Part shown: positions 33,246-44,384 of the stretch, in pieces | Layout of the letters: every line of letters starts with the position of its first letter | Numbering within the stretch: the stretch's first letter is position 1 | Notes under the pieces: model-generated | The model's input: the letters and a program-made list of their open reading frames with translations, nothing else | Databases searched by the model: none | Told to the model about the DNA's origin: nothing | DNA from: Tretioscincus oriximinensis | Lineage: Eukaryota > Chordata > Lepidosauria > Squamata > Gymnophthalmidae | Assembly: GCA_022410635.1 (NCBI GenBank) | Contig: JAJVDF010000489.1 | Coordinates: forward strand, 859,276 to 923,275 | Length of the DNA: 64,000 bases | Direction: 5' to 3' | Position numbers and translations under genes: made by a program

Positions 33246-34770
33246 ATGTCAAAAGAAGTTATTATCTCACTATCTTTGTTCTTCCAAAATTTTGTCTTGT
33301 CAGAGCATAAGTGGCAAGACATCCAAAGATTTTTATGAACATTTAAGAAATACTGAGTGATTGTATAAGTGTAGCAAAATGTACTCTTTTGTGCACTTCA
33401 GCAACGCAATAACTTGGCTAACAGGATTTCTGTTCCTAATGTGAGACACAAGCCTCAGGGAAGGGGAGAAAGAATTAGATCCTGCTGTTTATCCAAGAAA
33501 AACAGTTTATTCTAATTGGAAGTTACTGTTGCACTTCCCTCCACCACATTGAGAACATCTGTGACACATAAGAATGGAAGTATTTCCTTGCCTCTTTTTG
33601 CTTAAGTTTAATACTGCTTTGCTCCACAAAGTACTATAATGCTAGCACTGCAATTTTCTAGGATTAAGAATCTTGAAGCTTCAAGATTATTGACAATAAT
33701 CTANGCAAAACAAAAGCTATGTAACAGAGGATGTTGACGTACTTACCGTGCTAAATCTCAGTAAATCCAGATTTATTCTGGATTAGTTGCTGCACTATGC
33801 ATCTGCATTAAACAGGTTGAGTAACATAACTGAGACAACACATGACCTTTGGAGTGCTCACTCAGATCCATTCCATATGCAGATGCACCAGGAAAACACT
33901 GATCTAGTACTAATTAATGTCCTTTACAATCTTCTAGAGTAGAGACGCTTAAAGATCTGATGTGATATAGCACTAGTTCCATGCTGACAATACGGATTAC
34001 TGAGCTCTGTAAACCAGATTATTATGTATGTGCATAAAGGGTCATAGTTAATATTTAATTTTTTTCAGTTTTTGACTATGACAACTCTAATTAGCCATAG
34101 TTTGCGTCTAGATTTCCCTGAATGATTTCCCTGCTCCCAAACACAAATGATTCATTCAAATAGTTTGCAGTGTTTTTCTCCTTGAAAAGGTTCTTTTAAA
34201 AAATGGGGAAATCCTAGTTTTTGTTATTGAACAAGTTTGGAACAATTATTAATAATTAATAATTGTTAACAATTATTAACCATTTCAGTATTGCAAAAGG
34301 GGTCCAGATACCAGACATTGTCTGTACTTCACAAAACCAGCAAAGCTGGAAATCAGCCAATATGTTACCTCCTTCTTCGTTCCATGTGTCCATATGACAA
34401 CGTTTTTCCAAGTGCATTGTGGAAACTCCATTAACACGTGGAGTAGAATTATCATTGCAGTCCAAACCCCAAACCCCAATGTGCCTGCAGGCAAAATATT
34501 CAGAACAACGATATACCAAAACCTATTGGAGAGCATTTCAATCTCCCAGGACGTTATTTCACAGACTTCAAAACAGTAGTTCTTTAACAAGAAGGACTAC
34601 AGAGGAAGATTTGTAGCNGAAGCAAAAGAAATGGAATACATCCATAATTTCCAGTCTCTTGACAGGGCCATGTGTTTTTTGGCAAACTACACATACTATA
34701 ATACCAGTTAACATCTCAGCTTCTTGAGGATTCTCTTGGACTATTTTCTCTCCATTTTTCTCATCTTTTT
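33246..34770. other. Non-coding, nothing recognised
   Basis: No gene or repeat family recognised. A local aattattaataattaataa AT-rich run lies at about 34245. Confidence 0.5.
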
Positions 34771-34919
34771 GGCTGCATCTACACATCCCTTATTTATTCC
34801 ACTATAGTTGGACATTCCACAATAAAGCACTGCGGGCACTGATTTATTCCAAAATATCCATGCTTTATTGCGGAATACCCAATTATAGTGGAATAAATAA
34901 GTGATGTGGGCATGCAGCC
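34771..34919. mobile_element. Palindromic MITE, 149 bases
   Basis: The left arm ggctgcatctacacatccct continues through ttatttattccactatagtt to caataaagca. The right arm is its reverse complement (tgctttattgcggaatac ... gcatgcagcc), about 58 bases per arm around a 30-base spacer. Arms differ at about ten positions. There is no coding capacity. The ctacac terminal style resembles family A but the interior differs. Confidence 0.8.
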
Positions 34920-35096
34920 TTTGATAACAATACTTCTGTTCACTTTCCACTTTTTTCTTCCCAGTCACTTCCAACCCCCAGGGAGCCTTAAATGTGTCTC
35001 AGTGTACTATACTTGAATCATCACCTCCACAGCATTTCTATTTCCCCCCAGGTACACAACTTGCTATAGTCTGTCCCTAGCTAGTTATTCCCCACA

Positions 35097-35190
35097 TAGC
35101 ACCTGAAGAAGTAGACTAATCTATGAAAGCTCATGGTGCTTATCTTCTTGTTAAGCCCTAAGGTGCTATGGGACTCCCTAATATAAGGAA
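35097..35190 (+). mobile_element. Penelope-like short repeat, copy 2
   Basis: acctgaagaagtagactaat, ctatgaaagctcatggtgct and ccctaaggtgctatgggact align in order with the plus arm of 11967-12170. The stem word GTAGA (35111) can still pair with TCTAT (35120) through a G-U pair, followed by GAAA. Confidence 0.65.
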
Positions 35191-35690
35191 GCAGTTATGT
35201 TTTATATATACCTTGTACCTATATTAATTTTTGTATTTTCAGATTTGTTGTTTGCTTTTCTATGTACAGCTTTATAGTGCAGTAGCACCAGGTTATTGTT
35301 TTTGCATTGCATATCTTTTCAAACAATTATATATAGAATCTTCCATTACATCAGAACAAACTTCTCTAAAAAAGTGAATGCTGACTGCCTTCTTCTTGTT
35401 AGTCTNTAACAACAACAAAATGCTAAACTCAGACTAACTTTGAATTTTATCACATGAGAGGAAAGGCAAGCTGGCCACTATGGTCCCAAGAACCTTTTCA
35501 GCCACATTATAGTAACTGAAGCAATTTATGGAATAGATGCAGATGGGACCCTAGGCTGTCCCTGTCCCTCAGACGTTTGCTTTTTATAGCCCTAGGGTTT
35601 AATAGCATGAAGCACCTAAGAGAATGCTGTACTTATCAGATGCTTTGAGATACTGGCAGCTTGTCCCTGCACTGCCATATTTTGACTCCT

Positions 35691-35737
35691 GAGAAGAAGG
35701 AGAAAGAGGAGGACAAGAAGATGATGAAGATGACAAC
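35691..35737 (+). repeat. Degenerate purine triplet repeat
   Basis: agaagaaggagaaagaggag and aagatgatgaagatgac form the degenerate repeat tail of the adjacent minus-strand SINE, as at 28110-28430 but far shorter. Confidence 0.8.
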
Positions 35738-36006
35738 TCAGGCATTTATACCCCACTCTCGGTGCACAGAGTGGCTTACAAGATCATTTCTTTGTCCAAA
35801 GGCTTACATCTATTCTATCTTCCCCACCAGATTAGCGGTGGTACTCGTCTACTTGAAATGCAAATTGCAAAGCTACTTTCTTTCGAATAGCTGAAATGGC
35901 TAGAGCTGAGGCCAGTATATGGTGCTCACCCCGCTCCACAGCCAACTTTGAGAATGGATCTCTCACATGAAAGATAAACTCTTAACACCTGAGTTATCTG
36001 TGGCTT
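35738..36006 (-). mobile_element. tRNA-derived SINE (family 2), copy 2, minus strand
   Basis: The plus strand shares with 28431-28722 the words tttataccccactctc, ttccccaccag, ttcgaatagctgaaatggct and agagctgaggccag-type blocks in the same order. The minus-strand head cagataactcaggtgttaag is a decayed A box and gagatccattctcaaag a decayed B box. The tail is the triplet repeat at 35691-35737. Confidence 0.75.
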
Positions 36007-36843
36007 AAGGACTGCCCAATGCCCCAACAGAATCCTTTTCAATGTCATGTTATAATTGCGATTCAGGGTGCTATGCCAGAGGAGCTGTAGCTCAATTCAG
36101 CAAGGCTCCTCTTGTGACCTAGGGTAAAACTGGGCTACTAATTGACTATCTTTGAAGTTGTCTCCTACCAAGTCATGCTTGCTTGCATATTTCATAGATC
36201 CATCACTTTCCTTGTAGTAGAGATAAGAGAACTGTGGCTAAAATTAATCCAGTCAGTTTCTGTTTCAAGGTCACTACTGCTGGGAAAAAATGAAGAGTCA
36301 ACAATAAGGCTTTGTACTAGCTGGTGGATGGCAGAATGGAGTGGGAAATTACAGAGAGAGAGATGCTTGCTGATATCCTTATATTTTCTTGATACCCTTG
36401 CATTTTGGCCTTTGTCTGATGGTTCTGAAAGATGTTCATTGTGAAACCCTCTGAGACTAGGACTCTAAACCTTTAACTTTTGACATGCGGTCCTCTAAAT
36501 GCTCTTGAACTATATATCTCATCATTCCTTGTCACCAAAAATATCAATTGAAACCTCTAAGAATGTTTGTTTACAAACATCTGGAAGATAACACATAAGT
36601 TAAAATTTTCTTAAGAAAAACTATTCTATAGGTTATAATGTTTAGTGCAACACATAGCCTCAACATCTGAAGTTATGAGAGGAACAACAATGTTCATTTC
36701 CTGAACACTTCAGTAGTTACATATTATACATTTTGCATTGGGATAAAAATGTACCAGTTAATCAAGAAGGTAAGATTTTGATAATTACAAAATTAGGCAA
36801 GGGAACTAATATATAGAATATGCCGTAACATATACACATATAC
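36007..36843. other. Non-coding, nothing recognised
   Basis: Unassigned sequence without recognisable genes or repeats. Confidence 0.5.
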
Positions 36844-37045
36844 TAGGCTGACCAGATAACCCCCTTTCTTTGGGGGGGGGGAGGTTAAAAACCCATTTTT
36901 GGGGTGCCTCCCAGTTTTTTCTGAGGAACTTTTTTTCAAAAAAAGATTTTTATTTTTTTTTCATTTTTTTTTCTTCAGAAAACACAGAGAGGCACCCCCA
37001 AAACGGGTTTTCAACACCCCCCCAAAAGGGGTCATCTGGTCAGCC
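36844..37045. mobile_element. Palindromic MITE, family B, copy 1
   Basis: taggctgaccagataacccc on the left and the reverse complement (ggggtcatctggtcagcc) on the right. Inside, ggggtgcctcccagtttttt and the inverted gaggcacccccaaaacgggt form long arms around an A/T-rich centre. acatatac occurs just left (36836-36843) and three bases beyond the right end, a possible 8-bp target duplication. Copies 2 and 3 lie at 41186 and 45394. Confidence 0.8.
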
Positions 37046-37148
37046 CAGTGACATATACATACATATAGACATACACCAGGCAGCGGCATTCATCAATTTT
37101 TTCTTAAAGTGACACTAGAACAAGAAAAAGGAACTTTTGCATCAGACA

Positions 37149-37238
37149 AAGGCCCTTTCTACACTGGGCTTTAATTTGGAGGTATATTTTGGAGTAGAGA
37201 CCTGCCACCCACATACCAGTGTAAGCTATAATTTGGTT
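37149..37238. mobile_element. MITE family A, left-half fragment
   Basis: aggccctttctacactgggc, tttggaggtatattttggag and cctgccacccacataccagt follow family A (16737-16893) from the left terminus to the core. The right half is missing. Confidence 0.55.
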
Positions 37239-37559
37239 GTTTGATTAAGAAACAACTGGCAGCTTTGGATGCATGGGAAAGGTCTCTGATATCTGCCCCT
37301 GATTCTTCATACAGATGGAGTTATTTTTCCTTCCAAAACAGCTGCAATGCTTTTCACCTTCTTGATGAGCACCTTTACTCCAAATGAATCCAAAATAATG
37401 CTGGGTTCTTGCAGCCTCCATTCTCTCTATGTCTAGTGAAAGCTCATGCACAATAAAGCTTATGCAAAACCAGCCCAGAGCTTGTGTCCTTACAACAATG
37501 TACAACGAGAGGAGGGAAAAGTTGGCATCGGCTTTGGGTGGGGGAGGCAGGGAGGAGAG

Positions 37560-38430
37560 AATTAAAATAGATGCATTTCTCTGTCTGCTAGCAGCTGATG
37601 GAGAGCTGCAGCCAGCCTTTCCATTAGAAGCTAGGGGGTGGGGAGGAGAGAAGGTGAGCTCATCTTATTTGATTAGGGCTGTCACCATCAGACAGTGTTT
37701 GCAATTAGTCCATGCCAGCCTTATTCAGGCCTTGGATTCTTTTCAGCAGCAGAAAAAAGGGAACACTTGAGCTCCATTGAATTGGAGCGTGGCATCTGCT
37801 GCGCACCGAGGGGAGAGGTTGGGGGTCAGCGCTTGATTTTGATAAAGTGTGCCAGATTAATTGTCTTCGGTAATCCTGTTTGTCATGGTAGATGTGCAGA
37901 GAAGCCTTTTGTGCCACAGCCTGACATATGGGCTGGCCTGCTTCTTTGCCCAGCACATGCTCTTCACAGTTGGCCTAGTTCCCAGAGCCTTGTTTTCCAG
38001 GGGAGCGGGCCGCCTGCTCCTATTCATCTGCCCCCCAGCTCCACAAACAGGCTCCCTAATCTTCAAGCCTGTCTGGGCTACTCAAAGCAATTGCATTATT
38101 CAAAAAGATTGAGAGGGAGAGAAGAGGGGGGGATGGAGATATGGGGCTAAGGCTGAAAGGGAAGGAGAGCAATACATAGAGCCCACCCCAGTCACACATC
38201 CTCCTTTTCTCTCCAGAGAATAAAAGCGTCCATATATATTTCTGCAAAACACTTCAAGACCCTGGTTATAGACAGCTTCCAAATTAGAAACTATCAGCAA
38301 GTTAGGCTGGATGGTTTTATAAATACAGAGGCTAATAAATAGCCCTTGGCAGCTATGAGTCACTACAGAACATTCTAGTCGCGCTGGATTGAATGAGGCC
38401 TGTGCAAAAGAAAGGTATCTGTAATTAGCT
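37560..38430. promoter_or_regulatory. Strong candidate conserved non-coding element or enhancer
   Basis: A sharp change from AT-rich background to balanced composition with few stop codons on either strand and no repeat similarity. It contains tttgattagggctgtcacca, gtttgcaattagtcc, gccagattaattgtcttcgg, taatcctgtttgtcatgg (OTX/PITX-type TAATCC), ctcaaagcaattgcatt (TCF-like next to homeodomain) and tatctgtaattagct. Open frames of 80-151 codons on both strands lack domains and overlap each other, so I do not call an exon. This looks like vertebrate developmental enhancers. Conservation is not tested. Confidence 0.45.
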
Positions 38431-38486
38431 AAAAAAAACAGTCAAGGATGCTGCCCAGGAATTTGCAAGCACCAATCAGTAAAAAC

Positions 38487-38800
38487 AAGGGGAAGAGGGA
38501 AGAGCCATACTGGATCAGGCCAAGGCCAAGGCCCATCAAGTCCAGCATGCTGTGTCACACAGAGGCCCACCAGATGCACCTGGGCAGTCCGAACAGGAAA
38601 GCAAAATATGCACCTGTTCATGACTCCCTGCAAATGGTATTTCAGGAGTCTTGCCTGTTGCTCCATCCCGGAGGCAACATCCAGACGTCCATCCTAGTAC
38701 CCATTTATACCCTTAGTGTCCNTAAACNTGTCTGNTCCTGTCTTGAAACTATCCAAGCTGTTAACTACCACTACCTCTTCAGGAAATAAAAAAATGAAAT
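38487..38800 (-). mobile_element. CR1-like LINE 3' UTR, minus strand
   Basis: gccatactggatcaggccaa, cccatcaagtccagcatgct, gtcacacagaggcccaccag, ctccatcccggaggcaac and gtacccatttataccctta run in the same order as the plus-strand copy at 47795-48190 reversed. The 3' terminus is at the left end. Five Ns fall in it. Confidence 0.75.
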
Positions 38801-41042
38801 CCATTTTATATTTTGTTTTGGAATGCCATGGAAAGATTTATTTCGCTCAATTCATCACAGGATACCACATGTTGGATCAGGAAAGGACACAAAAAGAAAA
38901 TCTCACAAGACCTGGATCCAGACATCACTTCTTTATTCCTCTATAGCTAATTTTTTCAGGATATTCCTCAGTGAGCAATGTTTCAGTGCAGCAAAAAAGT
39001 GACTTTCTCCAAGACTCCAGAAGACTCCTGGAGGCAATTTATAAATAAACTCAAGAAATGAAATTCTCAAGTTTAGTTCAGCCACGCAGAGATGGCAGTA
39101 GTAATAATGACTTACCAAGGTCTTTTCCTAACAATTACCATTTAATGCCAGGCATAAAACAGCTGACTAATGGATCCAATACCTATCTGGTGCTAATCTG
39201 AAGTTGCCGATTTTATTTATTACACTGCTGTGAAGACACTTCAGTGAGACTGCATTGATGATATACTAGAGTTTCCATCAAAAAGCTTTGGGCCTTTAGT
39301 GGCTATGGAAGAGTCTTCTCACCAGGGTCAGCCTCTAATGCCTGCTGCACCTGAGGTGAAAATTAGCTCTCTCCTAGACCCTATGATACACACAAAAAGC
39401 CTTCTGGTTGATTGATAGGAATGCCCTTTTCCCAACAAAATATATCTTACGACACATAGCTCTAGTAAGTGCATCTGAAGAAATAAACTCATAGATCAAA
39501 AGAACTGGTCATCTTCCCCATAGGGAAAGAAGAATATATACAGGTTACCAGAATATACAGTATTAAAATACCATTCATAAACATCCAGCAGAAAGGTGTG
39601 ATCTAGGAGTGATCAGTACAATGGCAGCAGCCAAGAACAAACTTTGTCATAGCTCTGAAGTTTATGTGCACTTCAGAAACAGGGTGAGCCAAAAGGCTGG
39701 GAATGAAAGATGGACTAAGCTGCATTGGTCCATCTATAGACTTGAGGTGTACTGGTAATCCCAATCAGGGCTTGATCAAGATTACATTCACAGGGGCTTC
39801 TGAGATAACAACATGGGAGGCCACAAGGGGTAAGGCAAATGGAACTGGTCAGGGCCTGATCAGCAATCTCCACATAACCCTGGGATAAAGGCAAACACCA
39901 TTGTGGGAAAATCAACTCACAGCCAAGATTTTAGGAAAAAGCAAAATAATTTACCTGATCTGGACACACACACACCAGGGCTGTCATTTTGAAAATGACC
40001 TCCATGCATAACTGAGCAAATGTCCAGACCAGATCAATGCTGTTGTCTGCCCAGCTAGCTGAGAAATTTATGGTTATTTTGGAATGCTGGCTTCTGTAAT
40101 ATCATTTAACACAATATTAAGGCACCATCTAGGGGGAACTTAAACTGAGAGTAGAGAAATGAAATGTCTGTTACTTTAAATAAATTTGGCACCTGAATGA
40201 CAAATGTAATTGAGGATAAATAAGATATACTGCTGAGTTACTGCCTTGTTGTTCCACCATATAACTGCCTCTGCTTGTTTTGCAGTGTGTTTTTTAGATA
40301 ATAAACAAGATATAGATAGTAGTTTACAAAACCACACTGTTGTGTTCCAGTCAAATTACCTAGAGGAAAACAATTCATTCCTAATTTAATACCACTTGCT
40401 TTAGTTTGCCTGCACAGCTGTCCAACCTTGTTGTTCCACAGGGGTATAAATACTTCAGTATCATGCTAGAACTTTGTTAGACTTTGCAAAGACTGTGTAA
40501 CTTCTAACAATAATTAAATTTGGTATGTTAATCTAAACATATTGAATAAGAAGCAAGATCTTTCAAATGGAAAGTAGCTTCATTTCTGAGAATTCCCATC
40601 TGAGATTATAAAAGTTTCCCTAAAATAATAAAATTCCTCTTATGACGTTTCTGGATGTAAATAAAAACTGATTGAGAAAAATTCCAGCTAAACAGCTGAC
40701 AGCAAAACTCGTAAAGCACATATTTCTCTCAGACATGAATTTTGTTTGATCCAGAATTAAAACTATAGCTGTTTTTATTGAGTGTTTATTACTTTTAATG
40801 CATGGCTTTAGCACAAGCAATATTCCTGTATGCTGTTTTGAAATTTGCATTGAAGAATAGTCTAGAAGTCCTTTAAAATTGAATTGACTGGTCATGTAAA
40901 TCTATGAAATGATTTGACTCAGATCTATTGAATTACTATAATTCCATTACAAATAATAACAAGAATTTTGTTGCAAAAGGGGAAAACCACTGTATTTAGT
41001 GCATCCTTCTATCTGCTTCATCTTTCCCTACACCTGACCAGA
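38801..41042. other. Non-coding, nothing recognised
   Basis: No gene or repeat family was recognised. A tiny (CA)n is at 39964-39975. Confidence 0.5.
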
Positions 41043-41185
41043 ACATGTACATGATGATGATGATGATGATGTTTATTTATATCGCCCCTTCCTCCAAAGG
41101 GTGGCACAGATTTAGATAAGAAAACTGTAAAACAACACATGATGTACAATACAGAGGAATAATAATAATAGACCTCATTCCAGAG
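41043..41185 (-). mobile_element. LINE 3' end, minus strand, with (ATG)n tail, interrupted
   Basis: (ATG)n at about 41050-41071 leads into tttatttatatcgcccctt, ccaaagggtggcacag, and then aaaactgtaaaacaacacat, a LINE 3' end read backwards. It resumes after the MITE at 41364 (attccagagtgttagaaagg) and fades by about 41410. Confidence 0.6.
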
Positions 41186-41363
41186 TAGACTGACCAGATG
41201 ATCCCTTTTTGGGGGGTTGAAAACCCAGTTTTGGGGTGCCTCCCAGTTTTTTCTGAAGAATTTTTTTTCAAAAAAAGATTTTTTTTAATTTTTGTTTTGT
41301 TTTTTCCTCAGAAATAAACAGGAGGCACCCCAAAAGCGAGTTTTCAACCCCCCAAAAAGCCTA
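41186..41363. mobile_element. Palindromic MITE, family B, copy 2
   Basis: It starts tagactgaccagatgatccc, keeps the internal arms (ggggtgcctcccag ... gaggcaccccaaaa) and ends aaaaagccta, lacking the catctggtca part of the right terminus. attccagag is present exactly at 41177-41185 and 41364-41372, a clear 8-9 bp target duplication within a LINE 3' end. Confidence 0.85.
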
Positions 41364-41552
41364 ATTCCAGAGTGTTAGAAAGGAAAGGTTTTAGGCCTTT
41401 CTGGAGCATTGTTCCCTCCCCAGCCCAAGAAGCAATACACATGATTAATCAAACAACAGTAGTTTTGTTTCTTCACCTAACGGGGGTTTGCTTACCACGT
41501 TATTAAGATGCCTGCACATCTGAGGCAGCCGTATCGTAAGAATACGCACACG

Positions 41553-42108
41553 TGTAAAATCTGACTCCCGTTGAAGAACTCACACAGAGGCCATAAACTT
41601 AGATCGTGAGGCAAGATCCAGGAGGTCCACGTGGGTCATGGAATCCTCCAGAGCACCCCTGTGCAGCAGTTTTTATTGACTCCAAAACAGAAGGCGTGTA
41701 CAGAAAGAGTGATGTCAGAAAGTGGGAGTTCAGAAGGTGTGGTCTGGGGCGGACCGGAGGTGGGTCCAGGTTGTGACACCTGTGTGATGTGTCTCCCTCC
41801 TTCTATGGGATGCAGCCTGTNTCAGGAAGTANCCAAATATGGNTATGGTTTGAGCAATACAAGATTGACCCTTTAGGCTTCCAGGACCTGTGACCTGTCA
41901 CTCACCCCAAGGTAAAGGGATGGACAAAAGACTTCCTCTGGACTTTCAGGGCAATTGACTCACGTCATTAATCTGGGGCTTCAGATACAATGGGTGCCCT
42001 TTGAGACAACAGGCTAGGGAGTACTGCTTAATAACTGCTTCAGGGCAGGAAGAGAGAGATTAGCTCTCTTGCAACACCCTGTAGTGGAAATTTTCCCAAA
42101 ATTTTACA
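41553..42108 (-). mobile_element. Solo LTR of an endogenous retrovirus-like element, minus strand
   Basis: Read on the minus strand, the block starts TGTAAAATTTTGGG at 42108 and ends CAGATTTTACA at 41553, a matched TG...CA terminal inverted repeat. AATAAA lies at 41677-41672, about 120 bases before the 3' end, giving a short U5. The GC-rich gggagtcagattttaca end and the polyadenylation layout resemble class I (gammaretrovirus-like) LTRs. I find no primer binding site, polypurine tract, genes or clear target duplication next to it, so it is scored as a solo LTR. Confidence 0.6.
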
Positions 42109-42149
42109 TCCAGGCTGCCTGGGCTTCTGGGGACCAATTCTTGCATAAA

Positions 42150-42600
42150 TTTATATAAAATATATTTATGCCAATTAATAAATCATGTATGGTGAACATT
42201 CACCCAATCACAATGAGAGAGCAGTCAGACAAACACAGAAGTCTTAATTTCACCATCTGGACTTCCTGCAGGCTTATTTCCATGCTGCAGGAGTGATTGT
42301 GCATTGCTGCAAAGTAATCCATGCTAAAGGCCTCATTTTGAAATGACTGGGGATCGATCAAGATATTGGTAGTGTGACTGCTTTGTTCCAATGAATTGCT
42401 TGGCCCAACCCTTAATGAAAGTGCAAACCTGGCCCTTCAGTGCAATTCTGGTAACATTTTAAAAGCTTGTAATAAATTCCATGAAATACAGCAACTTTTA
42501 AAACCTGAGATCCTCTGCAAGACTGAGGTGTGCTTCAGGGTTTTCATGCTCATTATACACATTCTTTTTCATAATATTTTTTGAACTTTTTAGAAATACG
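42150..42600. promoter_or_regulatory. Candidate conserved non-coding element
   Basis: Repeat-free, with tatttatgccaattaataaa, cttaatttcaccatctgga, gtgcattgctgcaaagtaat, ggatcgatcaag and aaagcttgtaataaattcc. No coding frame of interest. It starts immediately beyond the solo LTR. Texture-based call only. Confidence 0.35.
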
Positions 42601-43092
42601 TAAGTGGGTCTGAATCGTAAATGGGTTAAAATAGAAGGCAGCAAAGCTGGGGCCAGTATGTCTGTGTGAAAGTGACCTTACTTGGTTCCTCCTGTCTCGC
42701 AAACATTTCATAGTAAAGAAATTTGGCTTCTTGTAACACAGATACATTAAAATGCCATTAATCCAGATACCACTTCATTTTAGATCCTAACAGAAGTTAA
42801 TACGCCTGTACTGCTGTCCTTAACATAAAACAAAACACTCACTGGAAGTCCAGAAACATTCCTAAAACAATGGAGGATGGAACAAGGTGTTTCCAAGATG
42901 TTTACTGTTCTTCAGTTGCTCCAAGAAAAGAAAAAGCAGCCTGTGCATTGCAGATTGACAGTAATATCATCTGAAGTATGGATAAATCAAACACATTTTG
43001 ACACTTTGCATTTTACAGCAAAAACTCTTCAAAGGCATTCACAAATGTAGCATATTGCAGAAATCTAAATTAGCAATAATCAAAGCATATGT

Positions 43093-43160
43093 AGGCCGTT
43101 TCTGGGAGATTTCTCAGAATCTTGCTATCCACGTGCTAGTGCAGACTATGGCAGATCCCA
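43093..43160. mobile_element. MITE family A, core fragment
   Basis: ggccgtttctgggagatttc then cttgctatccacgtgctagt and gcagactatggcag match the left arm and core of family A, with an internal deletion. Confidence 0.4.
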
Positions 43161-43871
43161 AATGCAAAAAAGAACATAAAATATACCCTGCAATGTAAAG
43201 CAGAATGGATTTGTCAGGTATAGAATTCATTAGTTATAAAATGATCTATTGTTTCTTCATCAGACATCAATCCANAATCCAAGCATTTAAAATACCTATC
43301 TGATCAAAGGAAGGTTAAAAAAAGAGAAATGGCTGGTTGATGATGGCTATTATAAACGAATGAGGATTTTTTAATCCTCAGCATTATGGATAGATAGGTA
43401 GGTGTATAAAAGTATATGCAGTTCAAAAAACCCCACAACTAATAATGTAGCACAGGTTTAGGACATGAACCTATTTGTTTGATGCCATGCAGTCATAGGG
43501 TTACCATACTTGATAACTTTATGACTTTCTCCAAACTGACCAGTATTTTACAATGTTTCTTAAATCTACCAAGTAGGTTTTATCATGCCATTATTAGATG
43601 TTTGCTGTCTTTTTTCATTGCTATCCATTATATCCATTTAACATAATACTGAAAGCTACGATATTAATGAATTTCATTTTTTCATTCAATGACACTTTAA
43701 AATCTTCTATAAACTTTCCATTGTTTCTTTTAATAGGGTCAAAACGTATCAGAGTGTTAATCTGGATACAGGATTTCTATTAACTTTAGGACTTTAGAGA
43801 CCATCAAGAAAAAAATTGACGCAGTGTCTGATATTCAGATATCCAAATACTAGCCATGTGTCCACTNCATA
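43161..43871. other. Non-coding; hAT-like end at 43496
   Basis: Mostly unassigned. atagggttaccatacttg near 43496 resembles a hAT terminus but no partner end was found. A small hairpin tgaggattttttaatcctca is at about 43361. Confidence 0.4.
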
Positions 43872-43960
43872 GCATCTAAAGAAATAGATTTTGTTTATGA
43901 AAGATCATGCTATCTATCTTTTCATTGCTAGTTTTGAGGATGTAATAAGACCCCTTGCAA
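43872..43960 (+). mobile_element. Penelope-like short repeat, copy 3
   Basis: gcatctaaagaaatagattt, tatgaaagatcatgctatct, gctagttttgaggatgtaat and aagacccc follow the plus arm at 12045-12120 in order, strongly diverged. ATAGA (43884) can pair with TTTAT (43894) ahead of GAAA. Confidence 0.5.
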
Positions 43961-44384
43961 GATGTTCTAAATTTGATGTATTTCCTGAGTACTCGACCCT
44001 TTATTCTTAATCATAGCTCCTGTTTGCACAGGNCTCAGTAATATATTTTAGGGATCTAGTAGAAGCTGGTGTATATATTTGTAACAGATTCATAAAATGA
44101 ATTATCGAGCCTGTGCAATTCCAGATTTATAAAAAAATTATTTGTAGTAAAAAATCATTAAATAAACAGTCAACACATTTGAAACAAATAAAATACAGAG
44201 AAACTTCCACAAATTATATGATTTTGTGTCAAAAGAATTGCTACTCTCATAGAATGGGTTTTTCTGGTATCTAATCTATATCTATTCCCTTACAGTTTTA
44301 TCTGCTGATAGAAGTTTCCTAGAAACAACTATTAGGAAAAAAAAATACAATATTGGAATCCTTTGGTATAATATAGTCTGCATC

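Noticed and set aside
37695..38150. 151-codon open frame as a possible exon
   Set aside because: Overlapping open frames exist on both strands, no domain or splice pattern is visible, and openness follows from composition of a non-repetitive GC-balanced block.
41043..41072. CRISPR-like or functional (ATG)n array
   Set aside because: It is a plain trinucleotide tail of a LINE, with no spacers.
43496..43513. Third foldback hAT copy (atagggttaccatacttg)
   Set aside because: Only one terminus-like word is present. No inverted partner or internal hairpins follow.
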